From the NCBI GenBank assembly GCA_017983495.1, contig JAGOBH010000001.1, positions 744,001-808,000 of the forward strand: a stretch of 64,000 nt of DNA. The letters run 5' to 3'. The number at the start of each line of letters is the position of its first letter. The stretch's first letter is position 1. This DNA is from Pyrinomonadaceae bacterium (lineage in GTDB: Bacteria > Acidobacteriota > Blastocatellia > Pyrinomonadales > Pyrinomonadaceae). Positions 18,571-27,103 of this stretch are shown here, piece by piece. The position numbers and the translations under genes are program-made. The notes below the pieces were generated by a model. The model saw nothing but the letters and a program-made list of their open reading frames with translations, searched no databases and was not told the origin of the DNA.

Positions 18571-20160
18571 CTACCTGATCGGTGATGACGAGGTGATCGA
18601 GATCGTCGAGCCCTTTTGCAGTTGCAGATCGTCGCGGCCCTGTATCGCAACAGAACCGGCTCCGGCTCCGCCGCCGATGACGGCACCGATGACCGCTCCT
18701 TTAGCACCTCCGGCGATGGCTCCGATCAAGGCTCCGAGCCCGGCTCCGAGGCCGCCGCGTTTGACCGATTCCTTGGTCTGACTGTCACCCTTCGCGGTTC
18801 CCTCGTTATCGATCTTGACGGTCTTGCCGTTCTGGTCTTTGATCGACTGTAGATTGCCGGCGAAATCGTATGTCTTGCCGTCCCGCAGGGTGATCTTTTC
18901 GAAGTTAAAGGTAATGTTCGAGCGTCCCGTGACTTTGCCCGAACGTCCGACGCCGGTCAAATAGCCCTCGATCGTCGCCCCGCGAAATTCGTCCGGCGAC
19001 TGCACTGTCAGGCGAAAGCGGTCATTGTTTTGCGAAGCTTTTGTATTTAGCTCGTTGTCGAGAACTGCCGTTATGACCATTCCGTTCGGCACGACAAAAT
19101 CGCCGGTGCGGCCCGGCACTGCCTGCGGCACGCCGCCATTTGACGGATTGCCGTTCTGGTCGTTGTCGGAATAACCGCCGTTTGTGTCGCCGGTGCTGAC
19201 GCCGCGGTCGATGCCGAGACGGGCTACCGAGTCGGTCTTGTTATAGACGCTTTCGGCAAAAACGGTCTGGTCGAGATAGTCGGTGGTAACGCGTCGCGAA
19301 ACCTTGAGTACCTGGCCGTTATTGACCGACGAGAATGTGATCGTGTAATCTGTCTCACCGCCGAGGCTCGAGACCGTAAGGTTCTGGCCGCTCAGCGTGG
19401 CACGCAGACGAATTGTCTTGCCGTTACCAACCTGTTCGGTCTTGTCGCGTCCGTCGGCTGTAATGGTGACCGGCGATGCGTTTGAGGTCGCCAGCGTAAC
19501 CTGATTGCCGCGAATGTCGATCGCGATCTGGGCCGGAGCCTGGAGCTTTTCTTTCAGGTCTTCGCGTTGGTCGCTGCCGAGATTCGAGTTCGAGACCACA
19601 TCATCGATACTCTCGCTGCGGCCGATATCGAGATCGTAGGTTCCCGAGAGCCCGACGCTGATGGTGTTGTTGTTTCGTATCGGGATCGGATCGTCGACGA
19701 CGGGCTGCAGATCTTCTTCTTTGTCCCAGGTGTTTGAAATGCCGTAATTGGCACCGAGGCGATCGATCTGTTTGGTTATCGCGGCCCAACCGTCCGTGAC
19801 CCGGCGATTTTGCCCCGCGTTGCTGAGAAATGAATTGATCTGACGGGCGGCCGTAATGATCTGGGTGACATCGTCGCGATTTTCACGACGTTGGTCGAAA
19901 TTGGACTGAAACTGCCTGACGGCTTCGCGCAGTTCACGGATGTCATCGGTCACCTGGCTGACATCGTCGTTATTGTCCGAACTGCTCTGCATCTGATATC
20001 GCAGATCGTATTCGAAATCGTCGATCTTGGATGAAAGACTGCGAACCGCGTCGCGTATCTCGCGGTCGTTCCGCTTTTGCGCCGAGGCAAAGCTTGCAGT
20101 ACCGAAAACAAAGGCCGTGATCATCGCGACCGCAGCAAATGTGTTACCAAATCGTCTCAT
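18571..20160 (-). CDS. Secreted coiled-coil/beta protein with C-terminal glycine zipper
   Basis: The product has 529 residues from the ATG at 20158-20160, preceded by GGATGG at useful spacing. Earlier in-frame starts would add up to 12 residues. A signal peptide ends ASFASAQ. Residues 35-130 are a charged helical region with a run of Asp/Gln. A central beta-rich part follows. The C-terminal 90 residues contain a glycine-zipper membrane segment (GAGLGALIGAIAGGAKGAVIG and on), then a basic tail. Such zippers insert into or associate with membranes. The function is unknown. Its promoter region faces the OsmC gene. Confidence 0.75.
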   Translation of the reverse strand: MRRFGNTFAAVAMITAFVFGTASFASAQKRNDREIRDAVRSLSSKIDDFEYDLRYQMQSSSDNNDDVSQVTDDIRELREAVRQFQSNFDQRRENRDDVTQIITAARQINSFLSNAGQNRRVTDGWAAITKQIDRLGANYGISNTWDKEEDLQPVVDDPIPIRNNNTISVGLSGTYDLDIGRSESIDDVVSNSNLGSDQREDLKEKLQAPAQIAIDIRGNQVTLATSNASPVTITADGRDKTEQVGNGKTIRLRATLSGQNLTVSSLGGETDYTITFSSVNNGQVLKVSRRVTTDYLDQTVFAESVYNKTDSVARLGIDRGVSTGDTNGGYSDNDQNGNPSNGGVPQAVPGRTGDFVVPNGMVITAVLDNELNTKASQNNDRFRLTVQSPDEFRGATIEGYLTGVGRSGKVTGRSNITFNFEKITLRDGKTYDFAGNLQSIKDQNGKTVKIDNEGTAKGDSQTKESVKRGGLGAGLGALIGAIAGGAKGAVIGAVIGGGAGAGSVAIQGRDDLQLQKGSTISITSSSPIR

Positions 20161-20305
20161 AATTGCCATCCTGTCCAACATAAGGTTACGGCGCACGAAC
20201 GCCTACGCGCAATATGAAGCACTTTTCGTGCCAATGGTTGTTTGCCCCATCAGTCCGCACCTCGGGCGTGTGCTAAAATCGCACTATAACAGAGGTTAGA
20301 TCACC

Positions 20306-20731
20306 ATGTCAGAAAATACATACAAAGCAACTGTAAGATATGCCGGAGACGAGTTCTTTATCGGGACGCCGCCGAGCGGACACGCCCAACTAATGGATTC
20401 TAAAGGGGATAGACACGCGGCACCGACACCGATGGAGATGCTGCTGGTCTCGGTCGCCGGCTGTACGGCGGTCGACGTCATTTCGATCCTTCAGAAAAAA
20501 CGCCAGGATGTGACGGATTATAACGTTGAGATCACCGGTACCCGTGCGGACGATCATCCGCGTAAATACACCGCGTTTCACGTTCACCATATCGTGCACG
20601 GACGTAGTGTTTCGGCGGACGCCGTTGAACGGGCGATCGAGCTGTCAGACACGAAATATTGCTCGGTCGCGGCCACCGTCCGACCAACCGCCGAGATCAC
20701 GACCACGTACGAGATAATCGAAGTCGACTGA
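20306..20731 (+). CDS. OsmC-family peroxide-reducing protein
   Basis: The product has 141 residues, the normal OsmC/YhfA length. Both catalytic cysteines are present: Cys53 in VAGCTAVDVI and Cys119 in KYCSVAATV. The family reduces organic hydroperoxides using thiols. The YhfA-like subgroup is less well defined. It starts an apparent plus-strand run with the HEAT-cyclophilin gene 43 bases on. Confidence 0.9.
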   Translation: MSENTYKATVRYAGDEFFIGTPPSGHAQLMDSKGDRHAAPTPMEMLLVSVAGCTAVDVISILQKKRQDVTDYNVEITGTRADDHPRKYTAFHVHHIVHGRSVSADAVERAIELSDTKYCSVAATVRPTAEITTTYEIIEVD

Positions 20732-20774
20732 ACCACGGCAAACGCACGGGTGACACTCAAGGCGTTCGAAATAT

Positions 20775-23018
20775 ATGAAAAAGACCATCTTTCTCCTCGC
20801 GGTATCGGTGTTATTTGCAGCTCTCGCCCAGGCACAGGTCCCGACCGCGACACTCGTTCAGATAGTTAGGGCCGAAGACGCGCGTGCTTACAATAAGACT
20901 CTCGAAGGTCTTTTGAGGTCGCCGAACGCCAAGATCCGCGAGCGGGCCGCACTTGCCGCCGGACGCATCGGCCGCGAAGAGGCGATACCGGCACTCGTCG
21001 ATCTGCTGTCGAACGATACGTCAAATGACGTCCGGGCGATGGCTGCATTTGCGATCGGCGAGGTCGAATCTATCAAGGGAGCCGACGCCATTCTCAAAAT
21101 GGTGTCGATCGCGTTTCCGACCGATCGAAAGCAGGGCGAAGCCGTGATCGCGAGAGCGGTCGAGGCCGCCGGAAAGATCGTCACGGCAAATGCCAAAGAT
21201 CCCAAAGCCGCCGAACTCGGAAAGGCGATCATCGGTGTGCTCGAGGCCGAGAGTTCGCGTGGGCAGAGGCAGAATCGCGAGGTCATTTTGCTTGCCATCA
21301 CCGCTGCCCTAAGAGCGAGGCCGGAAAAGGCGGACGTAGCGGTCGCAAAGTTTCTGACACATGCTGACGCACGCATTCGCTCAGACGCGGCCAACACGAT
21401 GACGCGTTTGCGTGCCAAAAACGCCAATGAAACCCTGCGGAAAATGCTCGCAACCGACCCTGACGCCGTCGCCCGTGCCAACGCCGCCCGAGCCCTTGGC
21501 GCCGCCGAAGACAAGGATGCATTCGACCTGCTCCTCAAGGCCGCCACAACCGACGCAGATTCGCGTGTCCGCGTGTCCGCTATCCGCTCGGTCGCAGGCC
21601 TGAAAGATGCACGAGCCGCAGATCGCTTGATCGACCGCGGCGAAGAACTGCTCGCCGATTACTCAAAGACGAAAAGGGCGAACTTCATGCCGTCGGAACA
21701 AAGTGAGTTTATTGAGATCGCGACGGCGCTCGGCAGGCTACTCGCGAATACGGAAAATGAACGGGCGGTTAACTTGTTTCGTTCGTTTGGAAGGCTCGAT
21801 AAGGGATTCACGACCGAGGTTTATGTCGCAATGACGCGAATACGACAGAGCCGCGGCGATGGTAAAGACACACCGGAATTGGAGACGTGGCACCAATACA
21901 GCACGCTTGCCCAGATCGTCGGTGAATTTGCGGCCATTGAGCCAAAGAGCGAGACCGGAAAACAGATGAAGGCAGAAGCCCCCGGGATAATTCGCCCGTT
22001 GGCCAAAGCGTTCGCCGAGGCCGACCCTGCCTCCGAAGGTAAACGGATGTATGCCGGACCGGACACGCTCCAGGCATTCGCCCGTTTCAAAACGGACGAT
22101 CTCGGCGAGATCGCTCGTCTCGCATTACTAAACAAAGACGTCCAGATGCGTGCAACGGCGGCCGGAATTCTGGCGGATCTTCCGACATCAAAGGAAAATG
22201 TAGAGGCGTTAAAGTCGGCATTTACAAAGGCACTCTTAATAGACAAGATGGAGAACGATGCCCAGCTCGCCATTCTCGACGCTCTCAATAATATCGGCCG
22301 AAAAGAGGCGGTCGGTACGCTGCTTACGGCTCTCAACGCTCCTGATTATCTTGTACGCAAAAAAGCGTTCGAACTGCTTGCGGACAAAGATCTGCAAAAG
22401 GACTTTCCCGGCTTAACGACATCTCTTGAGAATGCCCGTGAAAAGCAAAAAGATCAGGTCTTGCCGTACTCATCTATATATGGCACAAAACTCGGTCAGG
22501 TTTTGAATACCGAGACCGACTATCGTCGGGCAGTCAGCCGTAAGAACGGGTCGGTCAAGGCGGTATTCACTACCGAAAAGGGAACTTTCACCATCGACTT
22601 TGCGCCTGAAGAGGCTCCGTTGACGGTAGATAATTTTGTAAAGCTCGCCCGCACAGGCTATTTCAACGGCCTTGAGGTGCATCGCGTGGTGCCGAATTTC
22701 GTAATGCAGGACGGCGACCCGCGAGGTGACGGCAACGGCGGGCCCGGTTGGTCTATCCGGTGCGAGGTCAATATGCGTGAATATGACCGCGGAGCAGTAG
22801 GCATGGCGCTTTCAGGCAAAGACACGGGCGGCTCGCAGTGGTTTGTCACCCACTCACCGCAGCCGCACCTCGACGGCGGCTACACCGTCTTTGGCCACGT
22901 CAACGAGACGGACATGATGGTCGTCGACAACATCGTCCGCGGCGACAAGATCATAACGGTAAAGATAATAGAGGGCCGCATGCCGCTTCCGCGGAAAGCC
23001 GGTCCGCGAAGACAATAG
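20775..23018 (+). CDS. HEAT-repeat/cyclophilin fusion, exported
   Basis: The product has 747 residues with a signal peptide (MKKTIFLLAVSVLFAALAQA). Residues 25-570 are HEAT-like helical repeats (AALAAGRIGREEAIPALVDLL, ANAARALGAAEDKDAFDLLL, and others). Residues 590-735 are a cyclophilin domain: FTTEKGTFTIDFAPEEAPLTV, VHRVVPNFVMQDGDPRGDG and GMALSGKDTGGSQWFVTHS, with the active-site Arg and Gln kept. It is the second cyclophilin in the window and probably a periplasmic foldase whose HEAT part holds clients. The tandem layout is less common than free cyclophilins. Confidence 0.88.
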   Translation: MKKTIFLLAVSVLFAALAQAQVPTATLVQIVRAEDARAYNKTLEGLLRSPNAKIRERAALAAGRIGREEAIPALVDLLSNDTSNDVRAMAAFAIGEVESIKGADAILKMVSIAFPTDRKQGEAVIARAVEAAGKIVTANAKDPKAAELGKAIIGVLEAESSRGQRQNREVILLAITAALRARPEKADVAVAKFLTHADARIRSDAANTMTRLRAKNANETLRKMLATDPDAVARANAARALGAAEDKDAFDLLLKAATTDADSRVRVSAIRSVAGLKDARAADRLIDRGEELLADYSKTKRANFMPSEQSEFIEIATALGRLLANTENERAVNLFRSFGRLDKGFTTEVYVAMTRIRQSRGDGKDTPELETWHQYSTLAQIVGEFAAIEPKSETGKQMKAEAPGIIRPLAKAFAEADPASEGKRMYAGPDTLQAFARFKTDDLGEIARLALLNKDVQMRATAAGILADLPTSKENVEALKSAFTKALLIDKMENDAQLAILDALNNIGRKEAVGTLLTALNAPDYLVRKKAFELLADKDLQKDFPGLTTSLENAREKQKDQVLPYSSIYGTKLGQVLNTETDYRRAVSRKNGSVKAVFTTEKGTFTIDFAPEEAPLTVDNFVKLARTGYFNGLEVHRVVPNFVMQDGDPRGDGNGGPGWSIRCEVNMREYDRGAVGMALSGKDTGGSQWFVTHSPQPHLDGGYTVFGHVNETDMMVVDNIVRGDKIITVKIIEGRMPLPRKAGPRRQ

Positions 23019-23029
23019 CAGAACTCTCT

Positions 23030-23545
23030 ATGGTTGAAGAACTGCATATCGGTCAACCTTCTTCGGCAGTGTCCGACGGGGATCGCTTTGTCGATCATGG
23101 CCTTCGGATCTATGATCTCGGCGAAGAATTTTTGGTCGAATGTCCCAAATGCTCAATGCGGGGCAAAGTGATCCCGAGCGGCGAACTTCCGAAAAAGGTT
23201 TCCGATCAGCTTTTTGCCGCACGGAAATTTGTTTGTCTCAGTTGTCTCCACCGACAGGAATGGAGCGGAAAACAGATAGCCGTTGGCGGGGCGGCGGACT
23301 GGTATTTTGGTTTGCCGTTATGGCTGCGAATAAGTTGTTGCGGTGAAACGCTCTGGGCGTACAACCTCAGCCATCTCGATATTCTCGAAGGCTATGTATC
23401 AGCCAAGCTCCGCGAGCGAACAAACAAAGGCCGAAATTCGTTTCTAAGTAAGCTGCCGAAATGGACAAAGTCTGCGAAGAATCGGGACGAGATACTTCGG
23501 GCTATCGAAAAATTAAGGATAATGGCCGATGCAAGAAGCAAATAA
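23030..23545 (+). CDS. Conserved zinc-ribbon hypothetical protein
   Basis: The product has 171 residues from the ATG at 23030, twelve bases after the preceding stop. A longer in-frame opening inside the upstream gene has no family sense. Two CxxC pairs (CPKC and CLSC, about 30 residues apart) form a likely zinc ribbon. The second half (YFGLPLWLRISCCGETLWAYN...HLDILEGYV, then LPKWTKSAKNRDEILRAIEKL) is a pattern seen in scattered bacterial hypotheticals. The function is unknown. It overlaps the DUF4112 gene by 17 bases. Confidence 0.72.
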   Translation: MVEELHIGQPSSAVSDGDRFVDHGLRIYDLGEEFLVECPKCSMRGKVIPSGELPKKVSDQLFAARKFVCLSCLHRQEWSGKQIAVGGAADWYFGLPLWLRISCCGETLWAYNLSHLDILEGYVSAKLRERTNKGRNSFLSKLPKWTKSAKNRDEILRAIEKLRIMADARSK

Positions 23546-24059
23546 CACACGATCTCGATCTATGCTGGGTTTGCCAAAACGGGAGCATAGTCAGGTTGAG
23601 ATCGACGAGGGCCTCGATAATCTGAGTCATTATCTTGACGGGCTTTTTCGCGTGCCGGGAACCGGATGGCGATTTGGCCTCGACGCGGTCATCGGCCTGA
23701 TCCCTAATGTCGGCGATACGATAACGTCGTTTGCATCGTTTTATATATTGCTTGCCGGTGTTCGGTACGGTGTGCCAAAGATCACTTTGCTGAGAATGGC
23801 GTTCAATATCGGTCTCGATTATGTGGTGGGGGCGATACCGTTCATTGGCGACGCGTTCGACTTTATTTGGAAAGCGAACAAACAGAATATGGATCTCATC
23901 CGCACGCGTGCAGCGGGGCACGGTAAAGGTACCACGAGCGATTACCTATTTGTCTTCGGCCTAATGGGACTGCTGATCGCATTACTCATCGGCTCGATTC
24001 TGGCGAGTATCTATATATTTACAGCGGTGATCTGGTGGATAATGTCATCGGGTTATTGA
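23529..24059 (+). CDS. DUF4112 membrane protein
   Basis: The product has 176 residues. The DUF4112 core is plain: LDGLFRVPGTGWRFGLDAVIGLIPNVGDTI and MAFNIGLDYVVGAIPFIGDAFDFIWKAN. Membrane segments are predicted at about 55-80, 88-105 and 140-170. The function of the family is unknown. It is the last gene of the plus-strand run and is followed by a long hairpin. Confidence 0.88.
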   Translation: MQEANNTRSRSMLGLPKREHSQVEIDEGLDNLSHYLDGLFRVPGTGWRFGLDAVIGLIPNVGDTITSFASFYILLAGVRYGVPKITLLRMAFNIGLDYVVGAIPFIGDAFDFIWKANKQNMDLIRTRAAGHGKGTTSDYLFVFGLMGLLIALLIGSILASIYIFTAVIWWIMSSGY

Positions 24060-24082
24060 GAAGGTCATTGCCGTAGCAAAAG

Positions 24083-24128
24083 GCGGAAAGAGCAGATAAG
24101 AAGCGAACTTCTCATCTGCTCTTTCCGC
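24083..24128. terminator. Long hairpin, probable bidirectional terminator
   Basis: A 15-bp stem (GCGGAAAGAGCAGAT at 24083-24097 with its complement at 24114-24128) continues into an inner GAAG/CTTC stem. It lies between convergent genes. It has no long T run on the plus side, so termination is inferred from stem strength and place. Confidence 0.6.
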
Positions 24129-24151
24129 GTATGATCACGGCTAATTACGTC

Positions 24152-24625
24152 TTACGCCGCCGCACCTTGAGGTGCGAACATCTTATCCAGTGCAGTTTGC
24201 AGCACGCTGATCCCAAATTCGCCGGCGGCACGCGTTTTAAGTTTGCCCTCGGCATCGAATAAATAATAGACAGGCACCCAGCCCTGCTCATTTAAGAAAG
24301 CGTCTTTTAATTTATGTAAACTGTCGACCGCTGTCGGTTCGACGATCTTGTTTGCCTCGATAGCTTCCCGTACGGTTTCGAGATCCGTATCCGCTTCGTA
24401 ACGCGGCATGTGCACCGCGACGGTCTGCAGCCCAAGAGCACCGTACTTTGCCTTAATGTCGTTAAGCTGCGGCATCTTGTCTTTACAGATCCCGCACGAA
24501 ACCGCCCAAAAATGCACGAGCGTAGGTTTACCCTTGATCGATTCGGTAATTTCCTCAAGCGAGCCGTTGAACCAGCTGGTCGCTCCATCGAGCGGCGGCA
24601 TCGCATCTCCAATTCTCATTGGCAT
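24152..24625 (-). CDS. TlpA-like thioredoxin-fold protein
   Basis: The product has 157 residues from the ATG at 24623-24625, with GAGG eight bases upstream (a GTG three codons earlier touches that site). The redox motif is CGIC (Cys44, Cys47) after VHFWAVS, and the cis-Pro region is VPVYYLFD. No signal peptide is seen, so it is probably cytoplasmic. It is the third gene of the perR-peroxiredoxin group on this strand and could reduce the peroxiredoxin or another peroxide target. Confidence 0.82.
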   Translation of the reverse strand: MPMRIGDAMPPLDGATSWFNGSLEEITESIKGKPTLVHFWAVSCGICKDKMPQLNDIKAKYGALGLQTVAVHMPRYEADTDLETVREAIEANKIVEPTAVDSLHKLKDAFLNEQGWVPVYYLFDAEGKLKTRAAGEFGISVLQTALDKMFAPQGAAA

Positions 24626-24728
24626 AATATTCACCTCAAAGATAAATTGACCGCAGACAAACTCAAATAAACATAGATCTCAAAAATGAACCCGCGTCTA
24701 TCCGAGCTCATCTGCGGTCATATTATCG

Positions 24729-25310
24729 TCAAACTTTCAAATTTTCCTGACCCGGCTTCCAGTCGGCTGAGCACAATCCGCCGGTCTGCAATCCCTGCAG
24801 CACGCGAAGCGTCTCGTCGACCGAGCGTCCGATGTTCAGATCGTGAACGACAGCATACTGAAGTACGCCGTCCGGATTGATGATGTACAATCCGCGAAGT
24901 GCGATGTTGGCTTCCTCAACAAGGATGTTATACGCACGGGCGAGCTTGCCGCCAACGTCCGAAGCGAGCGGATACTGCAGGCCTTCGATGCCGTTCTTGT
25001 CACGCGGGGTCTTGATCCACGCACGATGCGAGTGTACCGAGTCCGTCGAAATGCCTATAACCTCGGCTCCGACGCCGTTCAGTTCGTCCAGGCGATCGGA
25101 AAAAGCGGTGAGCTCGGTTGGGCAAACAAACGTGAAATCGAGCGGGTAGAACAAAAGGATCAACCATTTGCCCTTGTAATCGGAAAGCTTGACCGGCTCG
25201 GCGAGCGTTTCCATATTCTTGGTCGAAGGCATCGTGAAATCCGGTGCCGGTTTGCCGACTTTTGCCATAACGGTCGTGTTTTCTGTAGCAGTTCCTGTAG
25301 CTGTTGACAT
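24729..25310 (-). CDS. 2-Cys peroxiredoxin (AhpC/Prx1 group)
   Basis: The product has 193 residues. The peroxidatic Cys63 is in FYPLDFTFVCPTEL and the resolving Cys180 in GGLCSADW near the end, the typical 2-Cys arrangement. A Ser/Thr-rich leader of about 15 residues is extra. It reduces hydrogen peroxide and organic hydroperoxides. AAGGAG precedes the start. It lies 115 bases after the Fur-family gene on the same strand, consistent with peroxide control. Confidence 0.94.
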   Translation of the reverse strand: MSTATGTATENTTVMAKVGKPAPDFTMPSTKNMETLAEPVKLSDYKGKWLILLFYPLDFTFVCPTELTAFSDRLDELNGVGAEVIGISTDSVHSHRAWIKTPRDKNGIEGLQYPLASDVGGKLARAYNILVEEANIALRGLYIINPDGVLQYAVVHDLNIGRSVDETLRVLQGLQTGGLCSADWKPGQENLKV

Positions 25311-25425
25311 GTTAATTATCTATCTCCTTGATTTATTAAATATTCACCAAAGGGCACCGAATTCGCCGAGGATAAGAAGAAATCCAATAACTCTCAGTGA
25401 CGTCTGTGTCTCCGTGGTGCGATTC

Positions 25426-25824
25426 CTAAACAATGCATTCGGGGCAAATGCCTCGAAGCGTAAATTCCAATGATTCCGGTTTAAAGTTAGAGTACCTGGC
25501 CGCACGTTCAACCAGTTCCTCGGGGTGTTCCATCTCGATGTCGGCAAGGCGTCCGCACTTGGTGCAGAGAGCATGGTCGTGACGCGATGTCATCCGGTCA
25601 AACCGGCTCGCACCATTACCAAACTGGATCTCGGCAATCATACCCGAATCCTTGAGAAACCTGAGCGAGTTGTAAACAGTCGCAAAACTGATCTCTGGCA
25701 TCTTGGCTTTTGCGTTCGCAAATACCTCATTTGCCGTCAGGTGCTCATCGGCTGCGCGGATAACGTCCAAGATGGTTTGTCTCTGTTTGGTTAACCCCGA
25801 TTTCTGTGTTGTCGTAACTTCCAT
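25426..25824 (-). CDS. Fur-family regulator, PerR-like
   Basis: The product has 132 residues. A winged helix (LTKQRQTILDVIRAADEHLTANEVFANA, FATVYNSLRFLKDSGMI) precedes a metal-binding half with HDHALCTKC and a final CPEC, the two CxxC pairs of the structural zinc site. The short length and the peroxiredoxin next to it favour a PerR-type peroxide sensor over Fur proper, which is inference. A perfect Fur/Per-type box sits 19 bases upstream of its start, which suggests autoregulation. Confidence 0.9.
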   Translation of the reverse strand: MEVTTTQKSGLTKQRQTILDVIRAADEHLTANEVFANAKAKMPEISFATVYNSLRFLKDSGMIAEIQFGNGASRFDRMTSRHDHALCTKCGRLADIEMEHPEELVERAARYSNFKPESLEFTLRGICPECIV

Positions 25825-25842
25825 TGCGCTCTACCTTTAGAT

Positions 25843-25857
25843 TTAGAATAATTCTAA
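25843..25857. promoter_or_regulatory. Fur/Per box upstream of the PerR-like gene
   Basis: TTAGAATAATTCTAA is a perfect 7-1-7 inverted repeat, very close to the Bacillus Per-box pattern. It lies just upstream of the AAAGGTAGAG ribosome site and start of the Fur-family gene. Binding by that regulator is inferred. Confidence 0.8.
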
Positions 25858-25919
25858 TACTAGATGTTGTCAAGCGGGATCCATATTTTTCGAAAAGCCC
25901 CCGAAGTTTTAACGTTATT

Positions 25920-27050
25920 TCACTTAATTGCCGGCCTGGTATTTATGAGTAGCTTACGGCGGGCCTGGATAATCAGGCCGGAGCGTTTTGAGGTGACGTC
26001 GATAATGCGTGTGGCGATGCCGCGGGTTTCGCTGACCGGTATCTTGGGCGTGTAGGTAACGACATACGAGGCGTCGATCATCTTAGCGACCTGCGGCCCT
26101 TTGAGCAGCATTTCGTCGGTCGATAAAGGCAGGATAAAGACGCCGTTGCTGCCCTCGGCGGCTTTCTCAAGCTGCTCCTGACTTGCTTCGAGGTCGGCCT
26201 GTCGCGCTTTCATTTTACGCACGAGCGTACGGTCGAGATTGATCGTCGGGCCCATCTTCGGTGCCTGAGCCGAGTCGCGGGCACCGTTTGGCAGTCCGGC
26301 GGCCACCTCGTCCGGCATCGCCTTGGGCGGCGGCGATTTTGAGATGCCCTTGGTTCGCGGTTCGATATCAGCGGATTCCATCAATGTGTAGCTAATTACA
26401 TGAACCGAAATGTCGGTGGCGAGTAGACGCTGAAACGCGTCGAACTTTGCCGACGAGCGCCCGAGGCTGTCGGTGCCGTCCGTGATCAGCACAAGATGTC
26501 GGTTTTCGAGCGGATTGCGCAGCAAGAGATCGGTCGCGATCCGCAGGGCATCGACGAATACCGACCGACGTCCGAACGTGGTGCGTTTACTGATGGCGGC
26601 CATCGTCTGAGCCTTGTCCGTTGTCCATTCGTCGACGATCTCTGCCGTGTCACTATATTGCATAATTGTCACAGCATCGTCAGGCGCTAGTGCTCCTACT
26701 ACGGAACGGGCGACACGCCGTGTCCAGTCGAGGCTCTTGACGGCACGGAGTTCGCCGCCGGTGTCGAGCACGATGAGCACATTTGCAGAGATTCGCCGGA
26801 CGCTGGTCGGCTGATGGAGAATGTCGTTTTCAGTAATAACGAGGTCGCGTTCCGTGACGTTTTGGAAGAAATTGCCACTTTGGTCAAATGCCAGTACATT
26901 CAGCTTGATCTCCTCGGTCGACACACGGACGGTGTCGTCTTGCGGGGTCGGCGTCGGCTTTTGCTGCACGCGGCCGCTTTGTGCAAACGAAGTTATAGAA
27001 CATACGGCAAATAGCAATGCGGTGAAAATAGCGGATCTGGTAAACGTCAT
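25920..27050 (-). CDS. Secreted VWFA-related domain protein
   Basis: The product has 376 residues with a signal peptide ending ITSFAQ. After a short Pro/Thr linker comes EEIKLNVLAFDQSGNFFQNVTERDLVITEND, the opening typical of acidobacterial VWFA-related proteins, then the VWA fold (ANVLIVLDTGGELRAV to HVISYTL). The MIDAS motif DxSxS reads DTGGE, so metal-dependent binding may be weakened. A long polar insert and a C-terminal beta part complete it. The role is unknown, possibly an extracellular binding or assembly protein. Confidence 0.85.
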   Translation of the reverse strand: MTFTRSAIFTALLFAVCSITSFAQSGRVQQKPTPTPQDDTVRVSTEEIKLNVLAFDQSGNFFQNVTERDLVITENDILHQPTSVRRISANVLIVLDTGGELRAVKSLDWTRRVARSVVGALAPDDAVTIMQYSDTAEIVDEWTTDKAQTMAAISKRTTFGRRSVFVDALRIATDLLLRNPLENRHLVLITDGTDSLGRSSAKFDAFQRLLATDISVHVISYTLMESADIEPRTKGISKSPPPKAMPDEVAAGLPNGARDSAQAPKMGPTINLDRTLVRKMKARQADLEASQEQLEKAAEGSNGVFILPLSTDEMLLKGPQVAKMIDASYVVTYTPKIPVSETRGIATRIIDVTSKRSGLIIQARRKLLINTRPAIK

Positions 27051-27103
27051 GATTATATGCGGTTAAGATGCCGCCGGCGACGAAAGCGTGTGCCGTGTCG
27101 AGG

